A DNA stretch of 64,000 bases from Trichomonas vaginalis G3 (GCF_026262505.1 NC_067206.1:29961896-30025895), one strand, 5' to 3'; counted from the first letter of the stretch, positions 41,485 through 53,764 are shown. Made by a program: numbers and translations. Notes: generated from the letters alone by a model not told the origin.

Positions 41485-42373
41485 AATTTGAAATGGAATT
41501 CTGAGGTTCTCAAATATAAATTACGTTTTTTACATAAGGTATTACATTAATGATATATATTTAAATTCAAGCGTAATAATACAAAATAATTCATAAATCA
41601 AATTGAACAGTCAGCGCAATATTTTGATAGTAAAAGTAAACTAAGGCAAAGTTAAATTTTTTATTTTTCATTTATTTTTAGTGTACTAATGTGATTGTTA
41701 AAATAATATCATTAATCAAAATTTGATGATGTTCTGAATTTTTCCAAAAACGTGCTCGAATTTTAAATTATTATAGATTAGTATCTTATATAAATATTTA
41801 GTGCGGTGATGATGTTAAATAAGGTGAAAAGTTACGATTCAATCATGGACCAAAATCTATTAACCGTTTTTTATATCAACTATTATCCTGTAATATATAG
41901 TATTTTTAAAAGGGAAAAATTAAATTTAATATTTTGAGAGATTTTTAATTTTTTGAATGGAGAGATTATTATTGGGTTTAAAAATCTGTATAATATAGAA
42001 ACAATTAAAAGATTTCGAGTGATAAATTTCAACTTCCTTTCAAATTTGGTTAACAAAATTTCACAATCTGATAGTTCAAAAAATAATTATCGAATATTTT
42101 ATATAATTCATAAATCTAGATCAAATTTTCGAATATTAAAAATTAAAACAATATTTCAAAAATAAACTCCTCTAATGGTTGCTTCATTCTAATATTTTAT
42201 CCTTCTACAGTAGAAGGCTTATTTTCAATTCCGAAATCTGATTTATTTATGACTGGATTCAACGATGAAATTAATGATAAATAGCCTTACAATTTTATAG
42301 TAATTTCCTTTTTCACACAAAAATGCAATTCTAATGTTCAGATACTTAACTTTAATTTTATAAAATCAAAAAT
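41485..42373. other. Intergenic DNA without a gene
   Basis: AT-rich. The 70-codon frame at 41953 has no family features and extreme AT composition, so I do not count it. Confidence 0.5.
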
Positions 42374-43759
42374 TTATATAATTTTTGTTCCCATCTCATC
42401 CATAGATTGGATATCACTTGTTTCTCCAAGCAATGACTTTTGCAATTCCAAGTTAACTCTCTTTTTAGTTGAGATGAACTCGGAATCTTTCAAGATTGCA
42501 GCAACTAAGCCACCTACAAACATATAAATCATACCAAGCATCCAAAATCCCAGCTTAAATCCCTTAACTGTATAAACGTTAGGAGCCCTCTCTCCGTAAG
42601 ACTTAACGATAGCAGACGACAAAGATTGGTAAAGGCCGCTGAAAATGAAAGCGACGAAGTTTGCACAACCAATAGCAGAGCCTGCAACAGAAACATGGAA
42701 GTATTCTCTAAGAAGTGGGTAGCACACTGATGTAGCCGGCAAAGTCGTGAAGCCAATGATAGCAAAAATTGTATAAACAGCCCATTTCTGGAGTTTTTCA
42801 CCAGCAATAAATGCCCAAAGATGCACTGCTCCACCAAGAACGCTAATGGCAAAGAGAACCCATTTACGAGAATGAAGGTGATCAGAGGTAAATGGAAGTA
42901 TAATAGCAGCGAAAATGACACCAAGAGAATTTGTGATCAAAGCATTAGAAGCATCCATTGCAGAGTAATTGAAAACATCGCGGATAATCTGTTTTCCCCA
43001 AAGAGCAGCTGTATTGTAGTATGGTCCGTTGGCCAATAGAGAATAAAATGAAATCAGAAAGTACCCTGGTTTCTTAAGAATGACAAGTATATTATCTTTC
43101 AGCTGAACGAGTTTCATCTTAAGAGTTTCATCACTAGTTGTATCAGAAGTTTCGAGATTTACTGGCTTATAACCAAGAGTTGTAGGATTTCCTCTAACAA
43201 TGATGATGCAAAGAATGGAAAGGACACCTGTGATTCCTCCGAAGAGATGAAAAGTATTCTTCCAGCCTAAAGCTGAAGTTAACATCTGTAGTGGGCGAGA
43301 GGCAAGTAAACCGCCAAGACCACCAATGACAATTAAGACACCAGAAAGTGTGGGATACCATTTCAGATCAAACCAGTTTGCCATGCAGCGGCAAATTGGG
43401 ACATAAACAGGGCCGCAGCCTAAACCAACAAGTAATCTTCCAATAGTACCATAAGCTGGTTTTGTAGCTAAGCCGCATATAATTGAGCCAACAGCACAAA
43501 TTAATTGCGAGCCTCCGATTAAAAATGCTGGTTCCATAATGTCACTTAAGAGGCCTGCAAAGATTTGCATAATGCCATAAGAGTAGAAGAATATAGAGCT
43601 GAATAAAACCAAATCTGCTGTTTGACAATTCCAATCGTTTGCCATATTTTCGACAACAATTGTTGGGCAATTCCTATGGAAAGACACCAATCCATAGATG
43701 AAGAAGAGAATTAAGAAGAAACATATTCTTTTGATTTTGAAAGATCGGTCGTGCTGCAT
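42374..43759 (-). CDS. Major facilitator superfamily transporter (461 aa)
   Basis: About 12 hydrophobic helices in two sets of six with a polar central loop (about residues 200-225). Between helices 2 and 3 is FAGLLSDIMEP, in the place of the MFS G-x-x-x-D signature, and helix 4 carries GRLLVGLGCGPVYVPICRCM. The overall pattern resembles organophosphate/glycerol-3-phosphate or hexose transporters (LLASRPLQMLTSALGWKNTF), but substrate residues cannot be told. N- and C-termini are cytosolic; the C-tail is charged, with a possible LLGE-type sorting signal (QKSLLGETSD). Probably a plasma- or endomembrane carrier. No damage seen. Confidence 0.85.
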   Translation of the reverse strand: MQHDRSFKIKRICFFLILFFIYGLVSFHRNCPTIVVENMANDWNCQTADLVLFSSIFFYSYGIMQIFAGLLSDIMEPAFLIGGSQLICAVGSIICGLATKPAYGTIGRLLVGLGCGPVYVPICRCMANWFDLKWYPTLSGVLIVIGGLGGLLASRPLQMLTSALGWKNTFHLFGGITGVLSILCIIIVRGNPTTLGYKPVNLETSDTTSDETLKMKLVQLKDNILVILKKPGYFLISFYSLLANGPYYNTAALWGKQIIRDVFNYSAMDASNALITNSLGVIFAAIILPFTSDHLHSRKWVLFAISVLGGAVHLWAFIAGEKLQKWAVYTIFAIIGFTTLPATSVCYPLLREYFHVSVAGSAIGCANFVAFIFSGLYQSLSSAIVKSYGERAPNVYTVKGFKLGFWMLGMIYMFVGGLVAAILKDSEFISTKKRVNLELQKSLLGETSDIQSMDEMGTKII

Positions 43760-44660
43760 TGCAACTTCTTCAAATCAATGTTTCTGATAAATAATAAAAA
43801 TTTGATCAATATTAATTAAAAAGGAATATGCGTTTTGATAAAGATGCCGGAAACTTTTTTATATTTGAATGATTTATTTTTATCAGATTTTCGCATTGAA
43901 AATTCATTCTCAATATTATATTTGGAATAAATTGGAGCTTGATTAAAAGACGATCAAACTCTCATCTTATATTTTGCAAAACAATTCAAATTAAATTTGA
44001 TGCTTTCTGAATTTTTTTGTTCTGAATCGTAAAGACTAAAATGAAATGAATGAAATTGTGAAATTCCTGATAATTCTGATCTTTCATATTCTTACCGATT
44101 CAGAAAGCTTGATTTGATATTCTAATTAATCACCAATAATTATCTAAGAATAATTTGCCTATAAAATTTGATTTGAATAGAAATCTCAAAGAAATTGTTT
44201 TCGCAAATTTGAATATTATTAAACGGAAGGAAATAAGAACAGGAAAGCTGTTAACAAAATAAATGTTATGATATGAGATTCGAAAACCAAAGAATAAATT
44301 AACTGCAATTAAAAATCTATGTGAAAATCAAAATAATGTCTTTTATCTTCATACCTATGAATAATCAATGCGATGTTCATCAGTTCGATCATACAATAAA
44401 GATAATTGAACCTGATTGATGCTATTTACTGGTTTGACCAAATTTTGCATAATAACATGTGGTATACGTATATTAGAATAATGATCTTCCAATGTCAATA
44501 AATTTTAGAGCAGTTACATTTGAATTGTAAAAATTCTAAAAATTACCACCTTCGTTAGGGAGAATTTATCACTGTTTTTGAAAAACTTGACTCAGAAGAT
44601 GTGTGTTATATATTTATCTCATGAAATTAAAATCTGTCCTGTGAAAAGTGACAAAAACTT
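43760..44660. other. Intergenic DNA between divergent genes
   Basis: About 900 bases of AT-rich DNA. A GTGAAAAGTGACA motif lies just before the ankyrin gene's ATG (44641-44653), in the reverse orientation to an Inr. I see no gene. Confidence 0.5.
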
Positions 44661-46544
44661 ATGTTGATTGATGAAAATAGACCAATCCAGCAAATCACTG
44701 ATATTACTGTTCCTGCTGAGTTAGAAGATATAGTAGATCTTGAAGATAAGCTCTGGGCTGCAAATATAGATCAAAAAGAAGAACTAATTGAAGTTATTAA
44801 TAATTTTCTTCAAAAATATCCATCACGAGACGGATATATTGTCAGCTTAATTGACTACATTTCCCAAAGAAGATATAAAATGCTTTCTTTTTATGCTGAT
44901 CTAATTATTGGTTTTTATCATCATTACGACCAACAACCTCTCAGTACCCAACTTGTTCAGATACTTCACAGCAGAGGGAAAATATCACTTCCTCCTGGAA
45001 TGGATCCAATCGATGAAGAAGAATTTATTGGCATCTTCAAAAAAGGAACACTAAACTATGCTTTAGTTTGGGATGATGTCGATTTTTTGGTCAATTTGTC
45101 TGCTGAAAATCCTGATTTTGATTTCACTGCTCCAATCAATGCTACACCTTTAATTGGCCTAGCAGCAAGAAATGGATCAATCAATTGCTTTAAATTCCTT
45201 TTGTTGAATGGTAATGTTGTTGACGACATGACTGCAAATTATGCGATTCGAGGCGGAAATTTGGAGATTGTTCGTTTATGCCAGCAAAAAGGATCTACAT
45301 TCATTGGAGGTTTCATTGCATCTCTTCAGTTCCACTTCAATGATATTGCTGATTTCATGCTACAGAACTTCACTTCTCATAGACCAGAGTTGTCTGATGT
45401 AATTTCTTATTACAACACTCGCGCTGCAATTTTCTTTATTTTGAATGGTGATGATATCAATTTGAAATCTCAAAAAGATGAATATCCTTTGATTAAATCA
45501 ATATTTACGAATCAAATTGAGTTATCAAGATATTTAATATCTCATGGAGCAAATGTAAATATCAAAGATTTTTCTGGACAGTCTGCACTTCACTATGCAG
45601 TTCGAAGTCCAATTTATTCAAAAGATGCAATACAGGTACTTATAGAAAATGGTGCTGATATTAATTCACAGAATTCTCACGGAGATACAGCTTTGATGCT
45701 CTCTTTACAGCAGCAGAAACTTTATTTGCTTAAGATGTTACTTGATTATAATAAATACAACTTTGGTTTGTTTGATCAGTCAGGCATGAATATCATTGAC
45801 AAAGCTTCATTTCTTGGGAATAATGAAGCAATTGAATTACTTCTTGATCATGGTTGTGATGTCAATTTAAAGAATAATGATGGTTATATACCACTAAGCT
45901 ATGCATTACTAGGAAAACAATATGAAGCAGCTAAACTGTTACTTTCTAAAGGTGCCGATCCAAGCAATATCAACAGCAAAGGTGAAAGCGAAATATTTGT
46001 TTGTATTAGAAATAATAATCTTGAAGGATGTCAAATTCTTGTTGATAATGGGTGTGATGTTAACACTCCACATAAAGAAATTCCTCTTATTCATGCTATT
46101 AAGAAAAGCAAATTTGATATTGTTAAACTGCTTAGCATATACGAAAATTGCAACATCAATATCAAAGATGAACTTGGAAAGACACCTCTTATGTATGCGG
46201 CAACAAACAGCTCTGTTGAAATTGTTTCATTTTTGTTATCTAAGGGTGCTAACATTAATGAAATCGATAATTCAAATATCTCTGCTTTAATTTATTCTGT
46301 GAAAAACAAAAACGAAGAAAGTGCAATTTATCTACTTGAACATGGGGCAGATATCAAAATCAAAACAGGAAACAACAAGTCTGTCTTAAACTTAGCTGTT
46401 TCATTTAAATTGACAAATTTTGTTCGTAAGATTGCTAAGCTTGGTTTCTTCAAAGACGACATAGAAGAAATCCAAGCTGCATTAGATCTTGCAAAAAGGA
46501 GGAAATACACTGAAATAGAGAATATCCTTAATGAAATTAATTAG
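44661..46544 (+). CDS. DUF3447 + ankyrin-repeat protein (627 aa)
   Basis: Residues 1-140 are the helical N-terminal domain of the trichomonad family. Residues 150-225 form the DUF3447 block (LIGLAARNGSINCFKFLLLN, YAIRGGNLEIVRLCQQKG). About residues 255-610 hold some ten to eleven regular ankyrin repeats (SHGANVNIKDFSGQSALHYA, LLDHGCDVNLKNNDGYIPLS, LLSKGANINEIDNSNISALI, LLEHGADIKIKTGNNKSVLN). No other domain, signal peptide or membrane helix. Ankyrin arrays are protein-binding scaffolds; its partner is unknown. The frame is intact throughout and the repeats are diverged in DNA, so it is an established gene. Confidence 0.9.
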   Translation: MLIDENRPIQQITDITVPAELEDIVDLEDKLWAANIDQKEELIEVINNFLQKYPSRDGYIVSLIDYISQRRYKMLSFYADLIIGFYHHYDQQPLSTQLVQILHSRGKISLPPGMDPIDEEEFIGIFKKGTLNYALVWDDVDFLVNLSAENPDFDFTAPINATPLIGLAARNGSINCFKFLLLNGNVVDDMTANYAIRGGNLEIVRLCQQKGSTFIGGFIASLQFHFNDIADFMLQNFTSHRPELSDVISYYNTRAAIFFILNGDDINLKSQKDEYPLIKSIFTNQIELSRYLISHGANVNIKDFSGQSALHYAVRSPIYSKDAIQVLIENGADINSQNSHGDTALMLSLQQQKLYLLKMLLDYNKYNFGLFDQSGMNIIDKASFLGNNEAIELLLDHGCDVNLKNNDGYIPLSYALLGKQYEAAKLLLSKGADPSNINSKGESEIFVCIRNNNLEGCQILVDNGCDVNTPHKEIPLIHAIKKSKFDIVKLLSIYENCNINIKDELGKTPLMYAATNSSVEIVSFLLSKGANINEIDNSNISALIYSVKNKNEESAIYLLEHGADIKIKTGNNKSVLNLAVSFKLTNFVRKIAKLGFFKDDIEEIQAALDLAKRRKYTEIENILNEIN

Positions 46545-47235
46545 ATATTATTATTGTCATTTCAAATTTTATATTAGATCTTAATTGTTTAAATTCGTTT
46601 TAAAAGAATACGAGATGAAAAATCTCGACTGAAAATAAATAATTTCAATTAAAATGATATATGAAATAAAAAGGCATGATATTGTAGCTATGAGTTGGAT
46701 GCGCTTGCATATAGTGCAATCATAGATACCATTAATTTCATTCAATTTCATAGATCTGATTTATTTATGAAAAATTTGTGACCTCAAATAGTTTTGAAGT
46801 AAAATTTAAATTATGTATATTATCTTGCGCCTGCTTCGGAAATTAATTCTAAAAAATTTGCAATTCATATAAAATTTTCGTGAAAAATAAAATTATCACA
46901 TAACCAAAAATATGAGTAAATAACATTTAACTTTATTTGAAAACATAGGAGAGAAATTGAATAGTTTACAAATTTGTTTATATCAACGTATAGATTAATT
47001 ATCTTTTAACACATCAAAAATGCAAAATTTTGCAAAATTGCATTAGACCAAAATAAAATAAACTTCTGAAAAATGTTTCATAAAAAATGATACAAGATTG
47101 GTATCCAACTAAAGTATTTGAATTTATTAATGCATATTTTTTTTCAGGGAATTCTCAAAATTTATTTACATTGATATGATATGCATAATCAATATAATTT
47201 ATCTTAATCTGGAAATTTGAAAATCCTTTCAAAAT
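46545..47235. other. Intergenic DNA without a gene
   Basis: AT-rich spacer between the ankyrin gene and the Pmp-like gene. No feature found. Confidence 0.55.
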
Positions 47236-47243
47236 TCATTTCA
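47236..47243 (+). promoter_or_regulatory. Initiator (Inr) of the Pmp-like gene
   Basis: TCATTTCA directly before the ATG at 47244. Confidence 0.5.
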
Positions 47244-49835
47244 ATGCTGATAACCTTTTTAGCTTTTTCTGCTCATCCACAAAAGATCGAATTCCAAATT
47301 ATAGTAAAAACATTCAACTCAGTCTGGAGCAAGCACCAGCTTTCCATAAAAATCCATCGGATTTATACTCAGTTGATATTTTTGACAACAAATTAATCGA
47401 TTCTTCAATCCAAGACACAGTAATTCAAGCAGAGACAAGCAAGAGCTTTCAATATTTTACTTGTTCATTAACAATACGAAAGGCAATTTTTATAGATAAT
47501 ACTGCCCTCACCCAAAATCGATTTACTCATTATGGTGGAGCTGTATTTTTATCAGAATCCTTAACCACAATCTTTGAATCTACATTTATTTCGAACAAAG
47601 CATTAGTAGGTGGATCGATTGCTTCTATTCGCTCTTGTATATTAATAAACTCAGAAAAGCCATCCAATTTCAGTGACAACAGTGCTCAACATTATGGAGG
47701 AGCTATCTATTTCCAAGGTAAAGATTCATCAAAAGAAAAAGAAAACATTGGAGATGTAACACTTTTTATTTTTGGTTCTCAGTTTATACATAACCAAGCT
47801 GGACAGTTTGGTGGTGCAATTTCCATTTCTTTAGAGTCAGATACATATTTTGAAAATAATGTATATAAATTGAACGTTGCGGGCACCCAGGGAGGTGCTG
47901 TTGATATTTGCAATGCAAACGCCTCCTTCTTTAACTGCTTCTTTCTTAAGAACTCTGCAGGTTTACAACTTATCCCTTATACAGAAGGGAATAAACTTGT
48001 AAATTATCAAAATAACTTAAGAAATGGAATTATTGGTCATGGTTGCGCTGGAATTTCATTCATTTCTTCCGCTCAGCCGCATAATTTAATCACGCAAGAG
48101 TGTTGTTTCGCTTCTAGCCAAATGTTTAATGGATATGACGGGAAATTTCATGTAGATTCATCAAAAGTTGCAGGATTTGATATAATGATGCAAGGAGAAG
48201 TTAAATTTAACTCATATTCCACAAGATTTGTAAATTTCAACGGAAATAACTGGGTCCACATAGGAGATCCAACCCGATATACAGAACAAGTCTATGAAAC
48301 ACTCAATGGTGGTATAAATGGCTGTTCTGGAGAAGATCCAATAATCAGGCAAATTAATTTCAACAATGCCAGCCAAGTTAACGAGGGCCAAGATAGTACA
48401 ACCTCACAAATTCTGTCGCCGACCGCTTATACTTATGTTGCAACGGCAATTACTAAACTTCCATTCCAAACGACTTCATCTTACGTCATTCAGAGTCCAA
48501 AGAACGACAAATTAGAAGTAAATTCTAAAACAAGGTCTATTGCCCCAACAGCCACTCCAACTCCGCTCAATACTCCGCACACCACTCCTCATTCAACAGC
48601 TCAAACCACTCCTACAGGGACAGTTCCGCCACAATCACCTGCAAGAACTCCATTTGCAACATTTTCGAAGCCAATACAGGGAGAAACACCAATTCCAACA
48701 GTAAATCCGATGTTAACTGAAACGATTTCTTCAACATTCTCATTGATAAGCACAAATTACATGTCTGTATCATATGCATCGGTTGAGACAATTGTTGGAA
48801 CAACTCCAACAAGTATTTTGGTTAAAGCGATTACAAATTGTTTAACAACCCATGAAAACACCGTAACTTTTGCACAAAGCGAAACATACACGTACTCAGT
48901 AACTCAATACAGTAATGAAACCACTACAACTCTTATTTTCCCTGTCTATAAGTCCACATCAGGAGAAACGATCACAAACGTCGAAGTCCACACTTACTCG
49001 CAGGCATCAACATACTCCTTTGTCAGGGGAGGATTAATTTCAAAAATGTTATCAGAGTGGACAAAAACAAGTTCTGGATATTCCATTACAGTTACAGAAC
49101 TATTGCCTAACAGCAATACTCAAACATTCCTAACATACCTCAGTTCACAAACATTGACATATAAAAAAGATAAATTCCTCAGTGAACTTTATAATAAAGT
49201 CAAAGAAAATCCATTAATTCCAGGTCCAATTATCCCAGTTGTTGATTTCTTTAGTAATATCGGCAAATACCTTAGTTCAATAAATGATAATGATTTCAAT
49301 GAAATTGCACAGAAAAATAAGCCAGAGTTGACGATGGTCGATACATCAGTTTTAACTTACACGAGCACTGTTATTGAAAGAAAGATAACTGTTTCCACTT
49401 ACACATCGATAACTAGTGGTAATTTCATTGTTTCTTTGATAGAAAAAATAGAAAAAGTTGCAGAAAATGGGTTTTCGTTAGTTCCAATTAGTGAAATACA
49501 AAAACCATTCACAGAAGTCATTTCCAAACTTAAACCCCCTGTTGATTTGTATAAAGAAGTTTCGACAGTTTCTTTAACAGAAACAGTCGTCAAAACATCA
49601 GGTCAAAGTTACTTTTCAGGATACATGTCATATGACACTGATACGTTTATTTTGGCTTATGTTCCTACAGAAACATTTTGTTCTTCATTTGTTTCTGGTG
49701 TTTATACTTATACTGCTTCAACAACCCTTACGCAGACTTATTCCTTTGTTTCTGAATCACAAGTAATTATTAGTTACATTCCAATTCAAACGGAATTTGA
49801 AACCAAAACGAATACTTTAACAGAAACAAAATATA

Positions 49836-51135
49836 GGGTGTCCAAAGGTGTGTTTAGCACAAACCTGAATACTGCGAATAGAAATAAACAAGTTACATAT
49901 ATATAAAGTTTATTTAAATATAATCACCATTGGATTCAATCACGCGTTCGCAGCGATCGATCCAGGCTTGAAATACACGCTTTAAATCATCATGAGAAAA
50001 TTGCTCAAATTGCTCTCTTACAAAATTTTCAAGATCATCTGGACTCGCGAATTCGCGTCCTTCAGCTCTCTTTTTTAGCGTGCCGAATAAATAAAAGTCA
50101 GAGGGTGCAATATCAGGTGAATAAATTGGGTTTGGAACAACTTTGACATTGTTTTCCACCAAGTAATTCATTACCTTATGACTTTTGTGAACTCTTGAAT
50201 TATCAAAATGAATTGCAAACTTTTGTTTTTGTTGTTTGGATTTCTCAAACTCATCAGAATTGATAATTTGAGTAAGAACATTGTCAATTAGATACTGAGC
50301 ATTCATCGTATTAGGTTTTTGAAGAATATCAATTGCGATGATGTCATTCACGCCCCAAAAAACCGACAACATAATCATTGGTGTGTCAATTTTTTTCTTC
50401 GGGAATGTTTGCGGATTTTCATCCTTCGGGATCCACATGATTTTGGCTTCTGTTGCATATTGAAACCAAGACTCGTCCCCTGTTACTAAAAAGCGAAACT
50501 TCTTGGATTGATACGCACCCAATATAGAGAGGAGCTCTTTCGAAGATTGGACTCTAGATTTTTTTTGAACTGAATTAAGGTTGTGCGGAACCCAACGTGT
50601 ATACGCTAGTTTGTAGTTCAAATAATTGTGCATATAATAACTGACTGTTGTACGTGGTATCTTTGTCATCTCCTCTATCCTTCTGAGTGATGCTCTTGGG
50701 TCTTCATCTAGCGCTTGAAGAATTGCTTTGATTTTTCTTTGATCCGGCGATTTTTTGTCAATTTTTATGATGGGCGCCTTTTTGTTCATGAAGTGATACA
50801 TCCTAACATGATACGTTACAGTGGAATAGCTAGGAGCATCCATACCGAAGCATTTTACCGATGTCTCGTAGATTTTTTTACAGTCTTTGCATTTTTTTGC
50901 AAGAGCGAGGATGTTTTCTTTATGATTCATTAAAAAAATGAAAAAAATCCCGCCAAAATTTCCCGCGAAACCGCCTCTTGTCTCAAAATTCATTTTATAT
51001 CCCGGCATGGCGCCAAAATACAACATACTCATCATATACATATATTCATATTTTTTATTATATATTTATAATCAGCATATATCTCCTTTAATAGTCTCAT
51101 ATAGAGCGCTGTGCTAAACGCACCTTTGGACACCC
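49836..51135 (-). mobile_element. Mariner transposon (Tvmar1-like), complete
   Basis: 1,300 bases between TA dinucleotides (49834-49835 and 51136-51137). The ends are inverted repeats of 25 bases with one mismatch, built on GGGTGTCCAAAGGTG (49836-49860 and 51111-51135). One intact transposase lies on the minus strand. Tvmar1 is the known mariner of T. vaginalis, of about this length. Inserted in the surface-protein gene, opposite to its reading direction. Confidence 0.93.
49914..50930 (-). CDS. Mariner transposase (338 aa)
   Basis: The start MNHKENILALAKKCKDCKKI at 50930 is preferred; the longer open frame reads into the terminal region. The N-terminal half has two helix-turn-helix-like DNA-binding parts (MTKIPRTTVSYYMHNYL is the second). 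The catalytic triad is whole: the first Asp in LVTGDESWF, the second in IHFDNSRVHKS, the third in YSPDIAPSDFYLFG. The spacing from DN to the APSD Asp is 34 residues, the D,D34D of true mariners. It binds the terminal repeats and moves the element by cut-and-paste at TA. The frame is intact, so this copy could still be active. Confidence 0.93.
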   Translation of the reverse strand: MNHKENILALAKKCKDCKKIYETSVKCFGMDAPSYSTVTYHVRMYHFMNKKAPIIKIDKKSPDQRKIKAILQALDEDPRASLRRIEEMTKIPRTTVSYYMHNYLNYKLAYTRWVPHNLNSVQKKSRVQSSKELLSILGAYQSKKFRFLVTGDESWFQYATEAKIMWIPKDENPQTFPKKKIDTPMIMLSVFWGVNDIIAIDILQKPNTMNAQYLIDNVLTQIINSDEFEKSKQQKQKFAIHFDNSRVHKSHKVMNYLVENNVKVVPNPIYSPDIAPSDFYLFGTLKKRAEGREFASPDDLENFVREQFEQFSHDDLKRVFQAWIDRCERVIESNGDYI

Positions 51136-53759
51136 TATATAAAACAAAGTTATTCAATCCAATTTTGGAATTATCACCAACAGAATCAGAATATTACACA
51201 ATAACAAAAACACAAGAAACATTTTCAGTGACAACGACCCAAATAAATGCACAAAATGTTCCGACCCAAATAACAATTTATTCTGAAATATACAACGGAA
51301 CTTATACATTTACAAAAACAAAACTTTTGTTTGGAATAGAAACGATTACTTTCAAAGAAACTAATTATATTAATGGTGTAACACAAGTCAATACAACTAT
51401 TTTCACTCAATCAACAACTGTTAGCTATATAACTCATATTACTGGAACAGATGTTGATACATTTGTCAAATCATCAACAACTGTTTCAAAATTGGTATTT
51501 AATAAGAAAGAATTGGAATTTAAGCTTCCGATTTTAACGAGTTTGCCAACAATTTTCGTTCCTTCTTTCAAGAATGACTTAATAGCAGAAATTAGCACAT
51601 CCACATTAACAAGCACACAAACAGAAACAATTGCTCCAAAATTGACATCTTGGTATAGAACAAATCCCAACACTGTGACACAAATTTGGACTGAAAGTGA
51701 TCTCTCTAAATCAACGTTTAACAGTGAAGGTAATTATACGTATATGAAAACAAAAACAGTGACACAAATTGTTACAAAAATAGAAAAAGAAACAGATTTG
51801 CAAACAGTTATTGAAACAAAAATTAACACTTCAACTGAAACCTACACTTCAACTACAATCAAAACAATTAATAATAACTTGTTTATGTCTAAGTCACAAA
51901 AAGAGGTTGATACTTCCACTGTTGCATATGGAAACACTCAAACATTTATTCCTACAACTACTGTTTATTCATCAACTGTTACAGAAGTGTATACTATGGT
52001 ACAAGAGCCAAAATTAACAAACACTATTGTAAAAGTTCCAACTTCAACATTGAATGGATTGTTTTTGAAGAGAACTGACACTTACATTGTAAAAGAAACG
52101 GAAACAAAAGTAAACTCTTATCAGAAAACAACTCTTTACTTTGATTCTGAAACTTCAACAGTTATCTATAATTTACAAGATACCGAAACATATTATGTAA
52201 ATGCAGGAAAAACAATTTCTTATTCTTATTCAATCGAAGAGAAGCCAAGTGCTGAAACAACAACAAAATCAACTGTTAATTCCGAAAACACTGATTTGAT
52301 GACATTCACTAAATCAGAAACGAAAACATTTGATGAAACATTAACTGATGTTGTCAAATACCAACAGCAAAAAATGAATGTGTCTATATATACAATTATT
52401 ACAACATCAAGTACAATTTATACAAGTACTTATACTTCGTTTAATAATTCATATGTTTACACATACACAAGCACTGATTTCTACACAGAAACAATTGTTG
52501 GACCTTCAGGAGAATATAATTCATATTCGGCAACAATCGAAAAAGAAATGGCAAGTACAGAATTTACAACTTATGTTTATACAAGTGTTTATGATAAAAC
52601 TTATAGTTACTCAGAGACAAATGTCAAAGTTACCACAACAACAGGAGATGATCTAAAAACTACCACAATTATTTATCAGCCAACGCAAGCAAAATCAGGA
52701 GATGTGATTTCAAGTTTGACTTACACTCAGTCAGAAGTTTACACAAATTTGGGAAATTCTGTGACGTATACATTAACAGAAACAAAAACAATTACAACAA
52801 AAGTCATTGAAAAAGACACTTTCACGACATACGCAACTAAAACAGAGACAACAACAAGTTGGATCACAACAATGACAAATGAAAAAACTTATACAAAGAA
52901 TAAAGTTTTCATTGAAAAAACAACAAGTTCTGCATCAACAACTTCTTCTTCTACGACCTCATCTGATGATATTTATACTATTTCTCAGATTGAAACACAA
53001 AAATCTACCTGGACATATACAAATGTGCAAACAATACAAAAGAATCCAACTTTGTTGATTCCTAAAACAGAAAACATTATTCACACAGTGAGTTACACAA
53101 ATAAGTCAACTTTTACAAAGATTCCATTTGAAGGGGAAACATATACGTATACTGAAGTGAAGACTATAGTTACACAAAGTGTTCATTTCACAAGAGGAAT
53201 TGCAAGTTTAACATTTACAGAAACAATAGTTGATTGGAGTAAAAACACATATACTATGGTTAATTATAACACAACGACAAATATAACGAAAGGAGAAAAA
53301 GTCATCACAAGTATCTCAACTGAAGTAGAAACAGCTCCTCAATCTAGTTCAACGCGTGTTAATTCAACAACAAAAACATACATTTCATTCACTGATAATA
53401 CAAAAACATCAAAATGGACTTATCTCGAAACAGAAACGAGTCAATGGACTTTCATTAAAACAAATGACGTAGATCTTCCTGTTGCAACTTACACGAAGAC
53501 TAAAACAAGCACATTGACATACACAGAAACAAAAGTAACAAGTGGATACACGTGGTGGGATGTTTTAAGTGAAACTTCAGGAGAAACAATTGTTACATCA
53601 TTGGAAAATGTTAATACATTAGGATTCTCGGTTATTCCGCCACCTCCGCAAACACCGAAACCAACTGTAATCCCAAGAACTCCAACACCTCATCCAAGCC
53701 CCTCAAAGACTCCTACAATGCTTCCAACACCATCACTTGATCCTGGAAAGAGCTACAAC

Positions 53760-53764
53760 TCAGT
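53760..53764. repeat. Target-site duplication beside Polinton B (TCAGT)
   Basis: The last five host bases before the Polinton end at 53765. They equal, in the host gene's direction, the five bases at 14524-14528 next to the other Polinton end. Confidence 0.7.

Larger units (their letters stand above)
47244..53764 (+). pseudogene. Pmp-like, Thr/Ser-rich surface protein gene (5' part), broken by a mariner and a Polinton
   Basis: It starts with a signal-peptide-like MLITFLAFSAHP after an Inr. From about 47,287 another phase is open and carries Pmp-type repeats (HYGGAVFLSE, FISNKALVGGS, HYGGAIYFQ, FIHNQAGQFGGAISIS), as in Chlamydia polymorphic membrane proteins and their trichomonad relatives, so there is an apparent frame change near the 5' end. 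Next come a Pro/Thr hinge (PTATPTPLNTPHTTPHSTAQ), more than 1,500 residues of Thr/Ser/Tyr/Glu-rich repeats (TYTYTEVKTIVTQS style) and a second Pro-rich hinge (TPHPSPSKTPTMLPTPS). A mariner sits at 49836-51135. With a single TA left, the two sides are out of phase by two bases. The coding frame stops at the Polinton end, where the membrane anchor should follow. The missing end matches 13809-14528. Probable role when intact: a large adhesin-like surface protein. Confidence 0.8.

Noticed and set aside
41953-42165. A 70-codon AT-rich frame
   Set aside because: Ile/Asn/Lys/Phe composition expected of random AT-rich DNA; no Inr and no family.
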